Assembly (NCBI RefSeq): GCF_000760695.4 | Contig: NZ_JHEG04000001.1 | Coordinates: 5,896,204-5,960,203, forward strand | Direction of reading: 5' to 3' | DNA: 64,000 nucleotides | From: Tolypothrix bouteillei VB521301 | Lineage (GTDB): Bacteria > Cyanobacteriota > Cyanobacteriia > Cyanobacteriales > Nostocaceae | Part shown: positions 44,623 to 53,990 of the stretch, piece by piece | Position numbering within the stretch: the first letter of the stretch is position 1 | Layout of the letters: each line of letters opens with the position of its first letter | Program-made: the position numbers and the translations under genes | Notes under the pieces: generated by a model | What the model saw: only the letters and a program-made list of their open reading frames with translations | Database searches by the model: none | What the model was told of the DNA's origin: nothing

Positions 44623-45420
44623 TTAACGATCCGCCATTAATGTTTCCATCGGCGTAGATTGTGAGTATCGCCAAGGAGCATTGTTACCACAGACCGGACA
44701 AGAGCGATCGCGATAAGAACGACGTTTGGCAAACTCCATTCGAGACAAGTCTATGGTCAGCAATTGCGATAACAGAGGTTGACTTAACCCAGTGATCAAC
44801 TTGATGGCTTCCAACGCACTTAAACAAGCTAGCGTGCCAGAAACAGCACCCAGAACTGAAAAACCGCGTCTATCCCAATCAGGCTTTTCAGGGAACAAGC
44901 AAGACAAGCAAGGAGTCACACCGGGAATAATCGTTGTAAGATATGCCTCCATTCCATCCATTGCTGCTTCCACCATAGGCTTACGCCAGCGCACGCAAGC
45001 TTCATTTAGCAGATCGCGCTCTGTAAAGTTATGAGCGCAATCAAGAGCCATATCAGCTGATTGTACTAAGGAATCCACATTTTCCGGAGTGATATATTCA
45101 TGCACTGCTTCTATAACAACATCAGGATTGATAGCTTCTAGAGTTTCTTTTGCTTTGAATACTCTTGGCTTACCTACCCAATCATGAGTCATAAGAACTT
45201 GACGATTCATGTCGTCAAGTCGCAGGTCACCACCACGAACAAGAATCAGCCGCCCAACGCCAGCTACCGCAAGGTATAGCGCCGCTGTACCGCCCAATCC
45301 TCCTACACCGGTAACTAGAACTGTCGCTGACTTGAGGCGCTTCTGTGCTGTTTCTCCAAAATTAGGAAGCATCATTTGGCGACGATAGCGTTCTAATTCG
45401 GTAGGCGTTAGGTTTATCAC
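44623..45420 (-). CDS. hesA: HesA, ThiF/MoeB-like activating protein
   Basis: 265 residues. The E1-like nucleotide loop GVGGLGGTAALYLA, the DDMNRQVLM segment and two zinc cysteine pairs (CLSC, CPVC) define the ThiF/HesA family. HesA is needed for full nitrogenase activity, probably in metallocluster supply. It lies 10 bp after nifW. The repeat array starts at its stop codon, and the last residues (LMADR) look repeat-derived. Confidence 0.92.
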   Translation of the reverse strand: MINLTPTELERYRRQMMLPNFGETAQKRLKSATVLVTGVGGLGGTAALYLAVAGVGRLILVRGGDLRLDDMNRQVLMTHDWVGKPRVFKAKETLEAINPDVVIEAVHEYITPENVDSLVQSADMALDCAHNFTERDLLNEACVRWRKPMVEAAMDGMEAYLTTIIPGVTPCLSCLFPEKPDWDRRGFSVLGAVSGTLACLSALEAIKLITGLSQPLLSQLLTIDLSRMEFAKRRSYRDRSCPVCGNNAPWRYSQSTPMETLMADR

Positions 45421-45430
45421 TTTTTACCTC

Positions 45431-45748
45431 CTAATCAGAAGTGATTTCTGTCAGCGTAACTACATTTTTGGGCTTCTCATTAAACACTTTGAACAGCTTT
45501 TGTTCTTGGGGTGTTGAAGCGAGAAATACCTGATAAGCTTGTTGTAGCGCCTCACAATATTTACTTAACCGTTCCAGATCGCTGAGGTCAGTATAATTAT
45601 TATCAATTTCCCCAATCAATTGAGAAAACTTTTTCAAAATATGCAGGCGATTGACATTAACAACCTTTTGATCGTAAGGCAGTCCAAAAAAGTCAAAATA
45701 TTCCTCTGCTTGTACAATTTCTTTGAATTTACTATAATCCCAGGTCAT
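45431..45748 (-). CDS. nifW: nitrogenase-stabilising protein NifW
   Basis: 105 residues with the NifW pattern (FKEIVQAEEYFDFFGLPYDQKVVNVNRLHILKKF in short). NifW associates with NifDK and protects it from oxygen. Its start overlaps the previous stop (ATGA). Confidence 0.92.
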   Translation of the reverse strand: MTWDYSKFKEIVQAEEYFDFFGLPYDQKVVNVNRLHILKKFSQLIGEIDNNYTDLSDLERLSKYCEALQQAYQVFLASTPQEQKLFKVFNEKPKNVVTLTEITSD

Positions 45749-45975
45749 TGTCCCTGCTCCAGTTTTTTTAGCTGTTGCTTGAGTTCATCTAATTGATGAA
45801 AAATTTCATAAGTAGCGGCTGCAACATCCATCAGTTGTTGGTAATCTGTAGGCAAACCTTCAGCTAGATCGTGCAAGTCCATTTTCATTTGACCTGCTTT
45901 ACTATTGAGCCGTTTTATTTGAGTTTTTAAATCCTCAATACTAGTTGTTTCACTACCAGTTTGGGCCATCGGCAT
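45745..45975 (-). CDS. DUF683/CCE_0567-like nif protein
   Basis: 76 residues (a start two codons later is possible). It forms a helical hairpin with IEDLKTQIKRLNSKAGQMKMDLHD and a second helix ending QLKKLEQ. This small family always lies next to nifX/nifW in cyanobacterial nif operons; the role is unknown but probably metal-related. Confidence 0.88.
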   Translation of the reverse strand: MPMAQTGSETTSIEDLKTQIKRLNSKAGQMKMDLHDLAEGLPTDYQQLMDVAAATYEIFHQLDELKQQLKKLEQGQ

Positions 45976-46169
45976 CTCCCGTAATATTGGATTTTGAAAC
46001 GCACCCTCAACGCTGATATTTTTCTTGATTATCTGCGTACAGTCGTGTTAAGGGTGCGGTTGCTATTTTTGTAACAGATATAACGAATGATTTATCTGTC
46101 TCCTTAAAAGATATCTCATCCATCAATCTTGTTATGTTATTCGTTGTCAAAATCCCAAAAATTAACTCT

Positions 46170-46646
46170 TTAGATTTTGCTGACCTCAGGGTAACTTTTT
46201 GCTAGTTCAACTCCTTTTTGAACTAATTTTTCACCCTCTTCTGACAATTTTTCTAAGGAGTCAAACCCAAAACGGTGAGCGTCTCTTAAAGTTTTAACAA
46301 CTAATAAAAGACGACCGGAAAAGACTAAAGCCCAGCCAAAACCTTCATGGCTTAAATCAACGACTACTTGAGATAGCAAACCTGTTTCTTGTTCAATACA
46401 AGCAGCTACAGCACGGTAAAATACCATAATCCGTGACACAGTCATCGGTTCAACCTCACCCTCAACAGGTATTTCCCGTTTCTTTTGTTTGCTAACAACA
46501 TAAGGTTTCAGCAATAAGTCATCTGACCAATTGCGAAAAGTGCCATAACTGTCTTGACCTCGAATTTGCTGCACTATTGCCTTAAGAAAAGGTGAGTTTA
46601 AAATATCGGCTGCAGCCGTTCCGTTGACGCTATTAGATACACTCAT
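46170..46646 (-). CDS. NifX-associated protein (DUF269)
   Basis: 158 residues with the DUF269 pattern (LLLKPYVV, ISRIMVFYRAVAACIEQETG-like helix, FGWALVFSGRLLLV). It overlaps nifX by 4 bp. It probably acts in FeMo-cofactor handling with NifX. Confidence 0.92.
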   Translation of the reverse strand: MSVSNSVNGTAAADILNSPFLKAIVQQIRGQDSYGTFRNWSDDLLLKPYVVSKQKKREIPVEGEVEPMTVSRIMVFYRAVAACIEQETGLLSQVVVDLSHEGFGWALVFSGRLLLVVKTLRDAHRFGFDSLEKLSEEGEKLVQKGVELAKSYPEVSKI

Positions 46647-47056
46647 ACAGCAGCTTCCTCTTCTAATTCATTCTCAAAACTTTGGGGATTTTCCTGTAGC
46701 GCTTTACGCAACCAAGGTGGCGGGCTTCCGTTTAAAGTTTGTACTAAATTGTTCAAAACATCAGCGATCGCATCTTCTTCAGAACGTGCTTTGACTGGAG
46801 TCACACCTTTTTTGATTAACTTAGCAGCAGCAGTAGCACCAATCGCAGCAACGTAAACAAGTTTGCACTCAACTAATGCATCAATTTTTGGCCCGAGTTT
46901 ATCTTCATTGCCATCTTGTTTGAGATTACCATCAAACTTAAGAGTTTCCAGAAACTCATATCCATCTTTTGAGACTTCATACACATCAATCTCTTTTGAC
47001 CAGCCAAAATGAGCATTAATATGTATTCTGTCACTAGTTGTGAAAGCAACTTTCAT
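46643..47056 (-). CDS. nifX: FeMo-cofactor carrier NifX
   Basis: 137 residues of the NifX/NifB-C-terminal fold: MKVAFTTSDRIHINAHFGW and VYVAAIGATAAAKLIKKGV. NifX holds cofactor precursors between NifB, NifEN and NifH. It is separated from nifN by 180 bp of heptamers. Confidence 0.94.
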   Translation of the reverse strand: MKVAFTTSDRIHINAHFGWSKEIDVYEVSKDGYEFLETLKFDGNLKQDGNEDKLGPKIDALVECKLVYVAAIGATAAAKLIKKGVTPVKARSEEDAIADVLNNLVQTLNGSPPPWLRKALQENPQSFENELEEEAAV

Positions 47057-47236
47057 CCTTGTTCTCCTCTCATCATATTAGCTAATAGCTAATAGCTAAT
47101 AGCTAATTGTTAATAGCTAATTTAGTTTTTATTAGCCATTAGCCATCAGCCATCAGTCATCAGCCATTAGCCATTAGCCATCAGCCATTAGCCATTAGCC
47201 ATTAGCCATTAGCCATTAGCCATTAGCCATTAGCCA
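47057..47236. repeat. heptamer array between nifN and nifX
   Basis: About twenty 7-bp units: TTAGCCA (with CATCAGC variants) next to the nifN stop, and AATAGCT units on the nifX side, able to pair with each other. The nifN stop and its last codon (TGC TAA) are themselves part of the array. Confidence 0.85.
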
Positions 47237-48571
47237 TTAGCAAGTTACTAACTCTCTCAACTGGTGAGCTTTGGCTTCTTCCTCTTCCATAAAGATATTG
47301 GCCAGATCGAACAGAATCTCGAGAGTACCTCGGTAACCTACTTTTGTATACAAACCGTTACCCAAACGGTCAAAAATGGGAATACCTTGACGGTAAATAG
47401 GAACGCCCAAACGCTTTGCGATCGCAACACTATGAGAATTTCCAATTAGCAAATCGGAACCAACAGCCAGTTGCTCAAAATCTTCTAAATCGCCTACAGT
47501 CACGCTATTTATAGGAAGTTTTTCCAACAGAGGAGAACGAGTTGTTGTCACTGCTGCGTGAATTTCAGCACCCATGGATTGTAAAAAATAAACTGTTGAA
47601 CCGAGTAAATCCGGTTCTAGTGCTAGAGACACTCGCTTGCAACCAAAGAAAAAATGAGTATCTAACATAGCATCTTGTAACTGACGGCGTTGGCGGCGGT
47701 ATTTTTCTGGTACCGCAGTCCCACTCACATCTGACAATGCTTGTAAGAAGTTATCAACTGGTTCTAATCCCGTCAGTTCGCCAAAAACTTCATAGGGAAT
47801 GTTAAAGCGATCGTGCAGAATTTTTGCTGCACCCCGCATACTTTCACCTAAAGCTAAAGTGAATGCAGAATTACCAATTTCTCTCAATTCTGCTAAACTT
47901 GTACCCTTAGCTGTAATTGCACTATAAGAATCTTCCAAATGACCATCCAAAGATGCAGCCAGATCCGGTACAACAATGGGTTGCAGTCCAAAAGCAGCGA
48001 CAATCTCTTTGATCTCCTCAACATCCCCAGGAGTAAAAGCAGAACTTGGCAGAATTGCAATTTGCATGGGATGGGGATTTTGCTCATCACTTTTTTGAGC
48101 CAGTTCTCGGACAATGCTCTCTACAGCAGCAGCATATCCATCTTGCAAAGAACCTTTAAAATCTGGAGAGGAGACCAAGACAACTGGTAAGCTATCTAAC
48201 TCTGGGTGACGTTTGCGAATACCCCTAAGAATGTGGGGCATGTCATCCCCTCTGGTTTCCGTCAGTGCAGTCGTACACAAACCAATGACATCTGGCTTCA
48301 ATCTTTCTGCTAGAGTCAAAATAGCTTGTTCAACATTTTCCTCTCCACCCAGTATCGTGCTGACTTCCGACATTGCTGTCGTTGACAGGGGAATTGTTTC
48401 AGAAAAATGCTTCACCAATAAAGACTTAGCAAAAGCAGTACAGCCTTGAGAACCGTGGAATAGTGGTATCATCCCCTTCAAGCCCAACAAAGCTAGAGCA
48501 GCACCCAAAGGTTGGCTGAGTTTCAAAGGATTTACTGCAACTGACGAATTGGTAACAGTCACGATCGCCAT
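47237..48571 (-). CDS. nifN: FeMo-cofactor scaffold subunit NifN
   Basis: 444 residues of the nitrogenase component-1 family: NPLKLSQPLGAALALLGL, GSQGCTAFAKSLLVKHF and STILGGEENVEQAI. With NifE it forms the tetramer on which FeMo-cofactor matures. It starts 1 bp after the nifE stop. The final Cys comes from repeat DNA and is probably not functional. Confidence 0.96.
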   Translation of the reverse strand: MAIVTVTNSSVAVNPLKLSQPLGAALALLGLKGMIPLFHGSQGCTAFAKSLLVKHFSETIPLSTTAMSEVSTILGGEENVEQAILTLAERLKPDVIGLCTTALTETRGDDMPHILRGIRKRHPELDSLPVVLVSSPDFKGSLQDGYAAAVESIVRELAQKSDEQNPHPMQIAILPSSAFTPGDVEEIKEIVAAFGLQPIVVPDLAASLDGHLEDSYSAITAKGTSLAELREIGNSAFTLALGESMRGAAKILHDRFNIPYEVFGELTGLEPVDNFLQALSDVSGTAVPEKYRRQRRQLQDAMLDTHFFFGCKRVSLALEPDLLGSTVYFLQSMGAEIHAAVTTTRSPLLEKLPINSVTVGDLEDFEQLAVGSDLLIGNSHSVAIAKRLGVPIYRQGIPIFDRLGNGLYTKVGYRGTLEILFDLANIFMEEEEAKAHQLRELVTC

Positions 48572-48572
48572 T

Positions 48573-49469
48573 TTAGATGACCTCCTTTAAAGAAGAGGGG
48601 GAGACAAGGGGAAGGGGAGAAGGGGGGATAACAGAGGAAGAAATTTCTCCCTCTCCTGTTTTTTCCCAAGGTGCAGGCTTACGGACTTGTTCCCACACAG
48701 GGCTATAAACGGCTTCATACAATTCTCTTGCCATTTCTAACATTCCTGTATAGCCAGCATAAGGGTGATGGCGTTCTTGGTTGATATGTAGAAAAGGAAT
48801 TCGAGCTTTTAAGGCGGTGTACTGATTTCGTCCCCCAGCAATTAACATATCAGCTTTAGTTTCTTTAATAATTCGCAAGAGTTCTTTGGGACTTTCTTGT
48901 TCCAACATGATGCCATCTTGACCCAACAACTTTTTGATGCGGGCTTTGTCTTCTTCCGTGCTTTTTCTGGTACTTGTAGCGACAACTTCCATTCCCAAGT
49001 CTTTAGCTGCAGAAATGATAGACCAACTCTTAACGCCTCCGGTGTAGAGAACGATACGCTTTCCTTTTAATTTCTCACGATAGGGAGCCAGTGCTACATC
49101 AAGAGCAGCTGTTTCTTCTGCAATCAGCTTTTCAGTACGCTCTTGTAAATCCGCATCGCCTATCTTTGCAGCAATATTCCGCAGACAGCGGTTCATATCT
49201 TCTACACCATAGAATGATTCTTCCGTGTAGGGGATGCCATAGCGCTCTGCCATTTTTGTTGCCATATTGAGCAGCGCTTTGGAGCAAATCATCACGTTGA
49301 GTTTAGCTCGGTGAGCGTAACAAATTTCTTGATACCGAGCATCACCTGTAATTTTTGATAAGACTCTGATACCTAATTTTTGAAAAAGTGGCAAAACACT
49401 CCACATTTCGCCTGCAACATTATATTCGCCAATAAGATTAATGTCATAAGGTGTAGTATACTCTGGCTC
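48573..49469 (-). CDS. nifE: nifE 3' segment (interrupted gene)
   Basis: Codons for EYTTPYDINLIGEYNVAGE and the following 277 residues (MWSVLPLFQKLGIRV to the stop) form the C-terminal 60% of NifE, including GGVKSWSIISAAKDLG and AGGRNQYTALKARIPF. There is no native start; upstream the frame runs into element DNA and a stop at 49506. The C-terminus goes beyond the usual ...RKPAPW by about 26 Ser/Pro-rich residues encoded by a purine-rich repeat. A NifE C-terminal fragment alone could not work as a scaffold. Confidence 0.93.
   Translation of the reverse strand, partial: EPEYTTPYDINLIGEYNVAGEMWSVLPLFQKLGIRVLSKITGDARYQEICYAHRAKLNVMICSKALLNMATKMAERYGIPYTEESFYGVEDMNRCLRNIAAKIGDADLQERTEKLIAEETAALDVALAPYREKLKGKRIVLYTGGVKSWSIISAAKDLGMEVVATSTRKSTEEDKARIKKLLGQDGIMLEQESPKELLRIIKETKADMLIAGGRNQYTALKARIPFLHINQERHHPYAGYTGMLEMARELYEAVYSPVWEQVRKPAPWEKTGEGEISSSVIPPSPLPLVSPSSLKEVI
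49453..49469. other. nifE element end (3'-nifE side)
   Basis: GTAGTATACTCTGGCTC, containing the nifE half of the rebuilt site (GTAGTA arm at 49453-49458) and the putative crossover TC at 49468-49469. Confidence 0.6.
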
Positions 49470-49906
49470 AAATGAACGCTTTTTACCACATATAAATGGG
49501 ATCGCCTACAAAATACCCTATAATGTACTCCGGCATAACATTAGCTAAAATCCACGCAACAAAAAGACTTCACCGATTGCATTGCTTGCGGTGATGGAGT
49601 GAATTGCAGTGTCGGGTGCAGTCGTCAACTTCTGGAAGTAAAGCATGAATATTCCGTATCGCTTGCATAAAAGAGAGCCTGCAAATGCTTTCACATTCAC
49701 GCTCCTTAGCATAAGACTTTTGTCAATACAGTTTTTTGCAACTGAGTCTGCGCGATCGAGCATTTGATCGTGCAAGAAAAGACAACGACGAACTTTTACT
49801 TTCAACTTTATATTCTAAGCAATACCTGCATAGGTCAGGCAGCGCCAGAAATACACACCAGTGTAACTCCTTTGACAATTCGCAATTCTAACTCAGGTAA
49901 GTACTC
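49470..49906. other. element left flank, no supported gene
   Basis: 437 bp. A minus-strand frame at 49545-49805 (86 codons) has no homology-like features, no ribosome site and biased composition, so it is not called. The region just before 49907 should hold a promoter for the secreted protein gene. Confidence 0.4.
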
Positions 49907-50521
49907 ATGAAAAAAGCTTTGATTGCTGCTTCCACGCTATTTGCTAGTGTAGAAATTTTGACACTGGTACATCTGCCAGTCATGGCGCTCCCCAAACCGA
50001 GTGTTCGAGTAAGTCAAGCGGTACAAGCACCCCTTCCCCCTAACTCTACAATTCAATCCCCCACGCCAGCCCTTGGGTTTGGTTTAGCAGATGGTACGCC
50101 TGTCAAAGTAAAATTTAAGCAAACAATTTCTTCTAAAACGGCTAAAGAAAACGATACGGTAGAGTTTGAAGTGTCTGAAAATGTTTTGGTGGGTAATGCA
50201 GTCGTCATTGCAAAAGGCGCGATCGCAAAGGGTATAGTCACAAGAGCAAGACGCTCTGGAATGTTGGGTCGAAAAGGAAAGCTGAATGTAGCGCTCAAAG
50301 AAGTCACTTTAGTCAGTGGCGAACGCATTTCTATTCGAGCAGAGCAAAAAAGCGGTGGTGGGACATCTGGAGGAGTCATTGCAGCAGCCGCAGTACTAAC
50401 TCCGTTGGCTTTATTATTTAAAGGTAAGAATAGAACTTATGAAGCAGGTACTGAGGTTCAAGCCTTTGTGGATGGCAACTTTGCGCTTGACCGAAATAAG
50501 TTTAAAACAAACTTAAGGTAA
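49907..50521 (+). CDS. secreted beta-rich protein, element cargo
   Basis: 204 residues. A signal peptide (MKKALIAASTLFASVEILTL) precedes a domain with DGTPVKVKFKQTISSKTAKENDTVEFEV, VVIAKGAIAKGIVTRAR and MLGRKGKLNVALKEV. This is a widespread family of uncharacterised envelope proteins with a short hydrophobic stretch near the end. It has no evident link with nitrogen fixation or excision. Confidence 0.65.
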   Translation: MKKALIAASTLFASVEILTLVHLPVMALPKPSVRVSQAVQAPLPPNSTIQSPTPALGFGLADGTPVKVKFKQTISSKTAKENDTVEFEVSENVLVGNAVVIAKGAIAKGIVTRARRSGMLGRKGKLNVALKEVTLVSGERISIRAEQKSGGGTSGGVIAAAAVLTPLALLFKGKNRTYEAGTEVQAFVDGNFALDRNKFKTNLR

Positions 50522-50689
50522 AAAATGAGTTTCATATTATCTTTATGTCTATCTCTCCAAAATCCCGCTAAAGTTTTGTTATTTGATTAATTCGATACCT
50601 AAAATTTGCATCTACTTCAGCATAATTGCTTGTTGCCTTGAGTAAGTTATCATAACCGAGCGCGAACGCTCCCAGTCCAATTTACACCC

Positions 50690-51022
50690 ATGCATCTCCA
50701 AAACCAGCAATTAGAAGACCGCAACAATTGTAATTTGAGAAAGCAGAACTGGTTACAATTGTTGCTGTTTTGTAGCACATTAACACTGTCAGGCACATCC
50801 GTTTGCGCTCAGATTACCCCGGATAACACATTAGGAGCAGAAAGTTCTTTCATCAGACCCAATATTTTCATCAACGGAGCAAATGGAGATCGCATTGAAG
50901 GTGGTGCTAGACGAGGAGACAATCTCTTTCACAGCTTCAGTCAATTCAATATTAATAACGGACAAAGGTCCCCGAAGAAAATTAATGAGGAAGAAGCGAG
51001 GATTGTGCAATGGATACCTTAG
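50690..51022 (+). pseudogene. truncated filamentous-haemagglutinin (TPS) protein
   Basis: 110 residues. After a signal segment ending SVCA it starts a two-partner-secretion domain: QITPDNTLGAESSF, IEGGARRGDNLFHSFSQFNI. Normal members continue for hundreds of residues; here the match stops at NNGQR and the frame ends 18 codons later. It is a decayed adhesin gene in the element. Confidence 0.75.
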
Positions 51023-51558
51023 AACACTATCGCCATTTCTTGGAATATGTGAAAGAAACATTAAAACTATTTATATATGTTCATCTTCTAAAGCATTATT
51101 TTCAAGTTTTGTACTAAAAGGCAAAGTATCAAAACCTAAATTTTTAATGCAATAATTGAGGTTTCAACTTCTGTATTATTAATTGTTTCTCGATTGATTT
51201 TCAAAAATATGTGAAAACATTTCACATATGTATCCTCATTCAAAAAAATATAAATTTTAATTATATATAAAGCAATTTATAACACTTGATTTTACGTAGT
51301 CTTTAATTGGATCGCCTTTGAGAAAAAAGTTTGTCATTCATTGACCATAAAATCAAGTGTTGCCAATATCACATTATAAAAACCTTTTAATCTTATTTAT
51401 TCTTGCGCTTCATCTTGAAAAAAAATTGGCATTAACCTAGCATTGAATAACAAATTTTGGGTGTATTTGCAGATTATTAGTAGTCAAACGGCTTCTTAAG
51501 TATATAAGTATAAGAGCCATAAAAAACAAAGAACTAGTAGTATACCCTCGCTGTAAAT
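51023..51558. other. AT-rich gap with two inverted repeats
   Basis: No gene. 51207-51229 is a perfect ATATGTGAAA-ACA-TTTCACATAT palindrome. 51281-51294 and 51348-51361 are a perfect 14-bp inverted pair (AACACTTGATTTTA) enclosing 53 bp, possibly a tiny non-autonomous insertion. Confidence 0.55.
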
Positions 51559-53286
51559 ATGTCAATCACACGCCTGCGAACTTTTTTAACTACCAAAAGG
51601 CATAAATCTCAAATTATATTTTGGTTCGGTTTAAGTCTGATTTTTGCAATTATTTATAGTCTTTTAGAGCTAAAGCAGGCATTCAGTAGTGCCTACGTAG
51701 TACAAGATGATGCGCGGGTATATGTATCTTGGATGCAAAGATTTTTAGAATCAGACTTTCTGCCAAATGATTTGCTTGCCGATTATTTTCAATCCGTCAC
51801 ACCATTTGGATATGCTGCTCTTTATCGACTCATAGCATCTGTGAGTATCGATCCACTTTACTCAAGCAAAATCCTGCCACTCTTGTTGCTTTTGCCGACA
51901 ACTAGCTACTGTTTTGCCGTTTCTATGCAGATATTACCAGTGCCAGCCGTAGGATTTCTGACTACACTGCTGTTTAGTCAAAATCTGGTAATGAGAGATG
52001 ATTTAGTCTCGGCTACGCCTAGATCTTTTATTTACTTGCTGTTTCTAGCGTTTGTGTACTATTTACTGCGAGGTAATGCACTTCTATGTCTGGGCGCGAT
52101 CGCACTATCTGGATTGTTTTACCCACCATTATTGTTTATCTTATCTGGAATCTTAATCTTGAGGTTATGGCATTGGCAAGACAAGCTCCCCCGTTTATCC
52201 CGGAATCGCCGAGATTACATATTTAGCATGACTGGGCTAGGGCTTGCCTTGATTATGATGCTACCTTATGCCTTAAGTTCTTCCGAATATGGTTCTGTAG
52301 TTGCACCAAATGCAGTTAGAGCATTACCAGAATTTTCTGAAACAGGACGGATACCCTTTTTTGATAACAATCTCGTCCAGTTTTGGCTATTGGGACAGCA
52401 CAGCGGTCTTCTGGCAAATGTATTAGAACATCCACTATCCTCAATTGGTTTTTTATTACCAATACTGCTGCGCCATCCCGAACGCTTTCCTTTAGTTAAA
52501 CGAGTAACCAGCAATATTAGACTTTTACCAAAGATTGCACTGGTATCTGTAGGGATGTTTTTTGCTGCTCATTTTACGCTTTACAAGCTATTTGCGCCCG
52601 CCCGTTATACGCGATATACACTCAAGTTTGTCATCATTCTAGCTGCCGGAATCGCGATCGCAGCGATACTAGATGCAGTTTTTCGCACGAGCAAGAAGTC
52701 CGCTCACGTTCCAGAGCATCGACAGTTTTTAGCCTTCGGGTTAACAGTCTTATTAGGAACTACCCTTGTGTTTTATCCTCTATTATTGTCACACTTTCCA
52801 AACAGCAATTACATCAAAGGTGAAGCACCAGTCATATATGAGTTTTTTCGGAAAACCCCGAAAGATATTCTCATTGCTGGGTTATCACCTGAAACAGACA
52901 ATCTGCCAACATTTTCTCATCGATCTATCTTGGTTGGTTGGGAATATGCAGTTCCTTACCATACGATATATGCCAGCAAAATTAGACAACGAGCGACCGA
53001 TCTCATTCGCGCTCAATATACTCAAAATTTGGTAGAAGTTCAAAATTTTATTCAAAAGTATGGGGTAGATTTTTTCCTGCTAGATCGCACAGCATTTACA
53101 CCTGAATACATCAAAACAAATCCTTGGCTGAAACAATGGCAGTTCATAGCAAAAGATATTTTAGCTACACTAGAGCAGGGAAATACCCCAGCTATACTCA
53201 GCACGCTGAAGCGTTGTTCTGTAGAAGAGACTGAAACATTGATTGTACTCCAGGCAAAATGTGTGACAACTCAGAATTTATCTTGA
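51559..53286 (+). CDS. polytopic membrane protein, GT-C glycosyltransferase-like
   Basis: 575 residues with about ten transmembrane segments and a soluble C-terminal domain (from residue 430, PKDILIAGLSPETDNLPTFS). Early in the first loop is VVQDDARVYVSWMQRFL, an acidic motif in the place where GT-C transferases have their catalytic Asp. It is therefore perhaps a lipid-linked sugar transferase, but this is a fold-level guess. It is the largest cargo gene of the nifE element. Confidence 0.6.
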   Translation: MSITRLRTFLTTKRHKSQIIFWFGLSLIFAIIYSLLELKQAFSSAYVVQDDARVYVSWMQRFLESDFLPNDLLADYFQSVTPFGYAALYRLIASVSIDPLYSSKILPLLLLLPTTSYCFAVSMQILPVPAVGFLTTLLFSQNLVMRDDLVSATPRSFIYLLFLAFVYYLLRGNALLCLGAIALSGLFYPPLLFILSGILILRLWHWQDKLPRLSRNRRDYIFSMTGLGLALIMMLPYALSSSEYGSVVAPNAVRALPEFSETGRIPFFDNNLVQFWLLGQHSGLLANVLEHPLSSIGFLLPILLRHPERFPLVKRVTSNIRLLPKIALVSVGMFFAAHFTLYKLFAPARYTRYTLKFVIILAAGIAIAAILDAVFRTSKKSAHVPEHRQFLAFGLTVLLGTTLVFYPLLLSHFPNSNYIKGEAPVIYEFFRKTPKDILIAGLSPETDNLPTFSHRSILVGWEYAVPYHTIYASKIRQRATDLIRAQYTQNLVEVQNFIQKYGVDFFLLDRTAFTPEYIKTNPWLKQWQFIAKDILATLEQGNTPAILSTLKRCSVEETETLIVLQAKCVTTQNLS

Positions 53287-53421
53287 ACTAGAGTCAGTAA
53301 CTAAGCCTCGCAATTTCCATCGAAGCTAGAATGTTAAAATGAGAGCGCTTATGCTGGATGAGTTAGAATCAGCATAGCGTACATTCGCTACATTATCGGT
53401 CTGAAATCCCAGCTTACAACT

Positions 53422-53784
53422 ATGCAAGTTACCTTCGATTTGCCTGATGATTTTGTTGCCCGGTTGCGTCCACTTGAAGACAAACTGCCACAAATTTTAG
53501 AGTTGGGATTGCGAGAACTTAATGCGAGTGGTCAGAGTGAATTTTCTGGTGTAGCTGAAGTACTGGAATTTCTAGCCAGTCTCCCCACTCCAGAAGCCAT
53601 TATTGCCTTACGTCCTTCTAAAACCCTACAAGCTCAGATTTCTGCTCTGCTGGAGAAAAATCATACTGTAGGTTTGACATCTACAGAAGAACAGTTATGG
53701 CAAGGGTATCAGTACCTGGAACATATTGTGAGAATGGCTAAGGCTAGAGCATTCTTAAAGCTCAAGGAAGTTCAAGGGAAATGA
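53422..53784 (+). CDS. small helical protein, possible antitoxin-like partner
   Basis: 120 residues: MQVTFDLPDDFVARLRPLEDKLPQI-type start, ELGLRELNA, then a long helix with VRMAKARAFLKLK. Similar proteins are common in cyanobacteria and, from memory, often precede an HNH or PIN nuclease. An overlapping ATGA here begins a frame MSTTYI... that stops after 17 codons, as if the partner gene had been cut off. Confidence 0.5.
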   Translation: MQVTFDLPDDFVARLRPLEDKLPQILELGLRELNASGQSEFSGVAEVLEFLASLPTPEAIIALRPSKTLQAQISALLEKNHTVGLTSTEEQLWQGYQYLEHIVRMAKARAFLKLKEVQGK

Positions 53785-53990
53785 GTACGACCTACATTTC
53801 TGGTATACTGCAAACAACAAATAGTTTCGGTCTTGTTTCTTGATACTAATAAGCTATTGTTGCCGAATCATAGCCATGACAGGGCTAGCATTTGAGATGT
53901 GCTTACTATGAGTATGATGTTTATTCGTTCGCTGTTAACAGAAAAGTTTCAACCAATAAATAAGCTAAAAACATCGCTACAGAATGTTTT

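Noticed and set aside
43985..47236. Heptamer arrays as CRISPR
   Set aside because: Units are 7 bp and contiguous, without unique spacers of 30-40 bp and without cas genes; the 105-bp units also have no variable spacers.
49545..49805. 86-codon minus-strand frame at the nifE element edge
   Set aside because: No ribosome site, no recognisable features, and composition unlike the real genes nearby.
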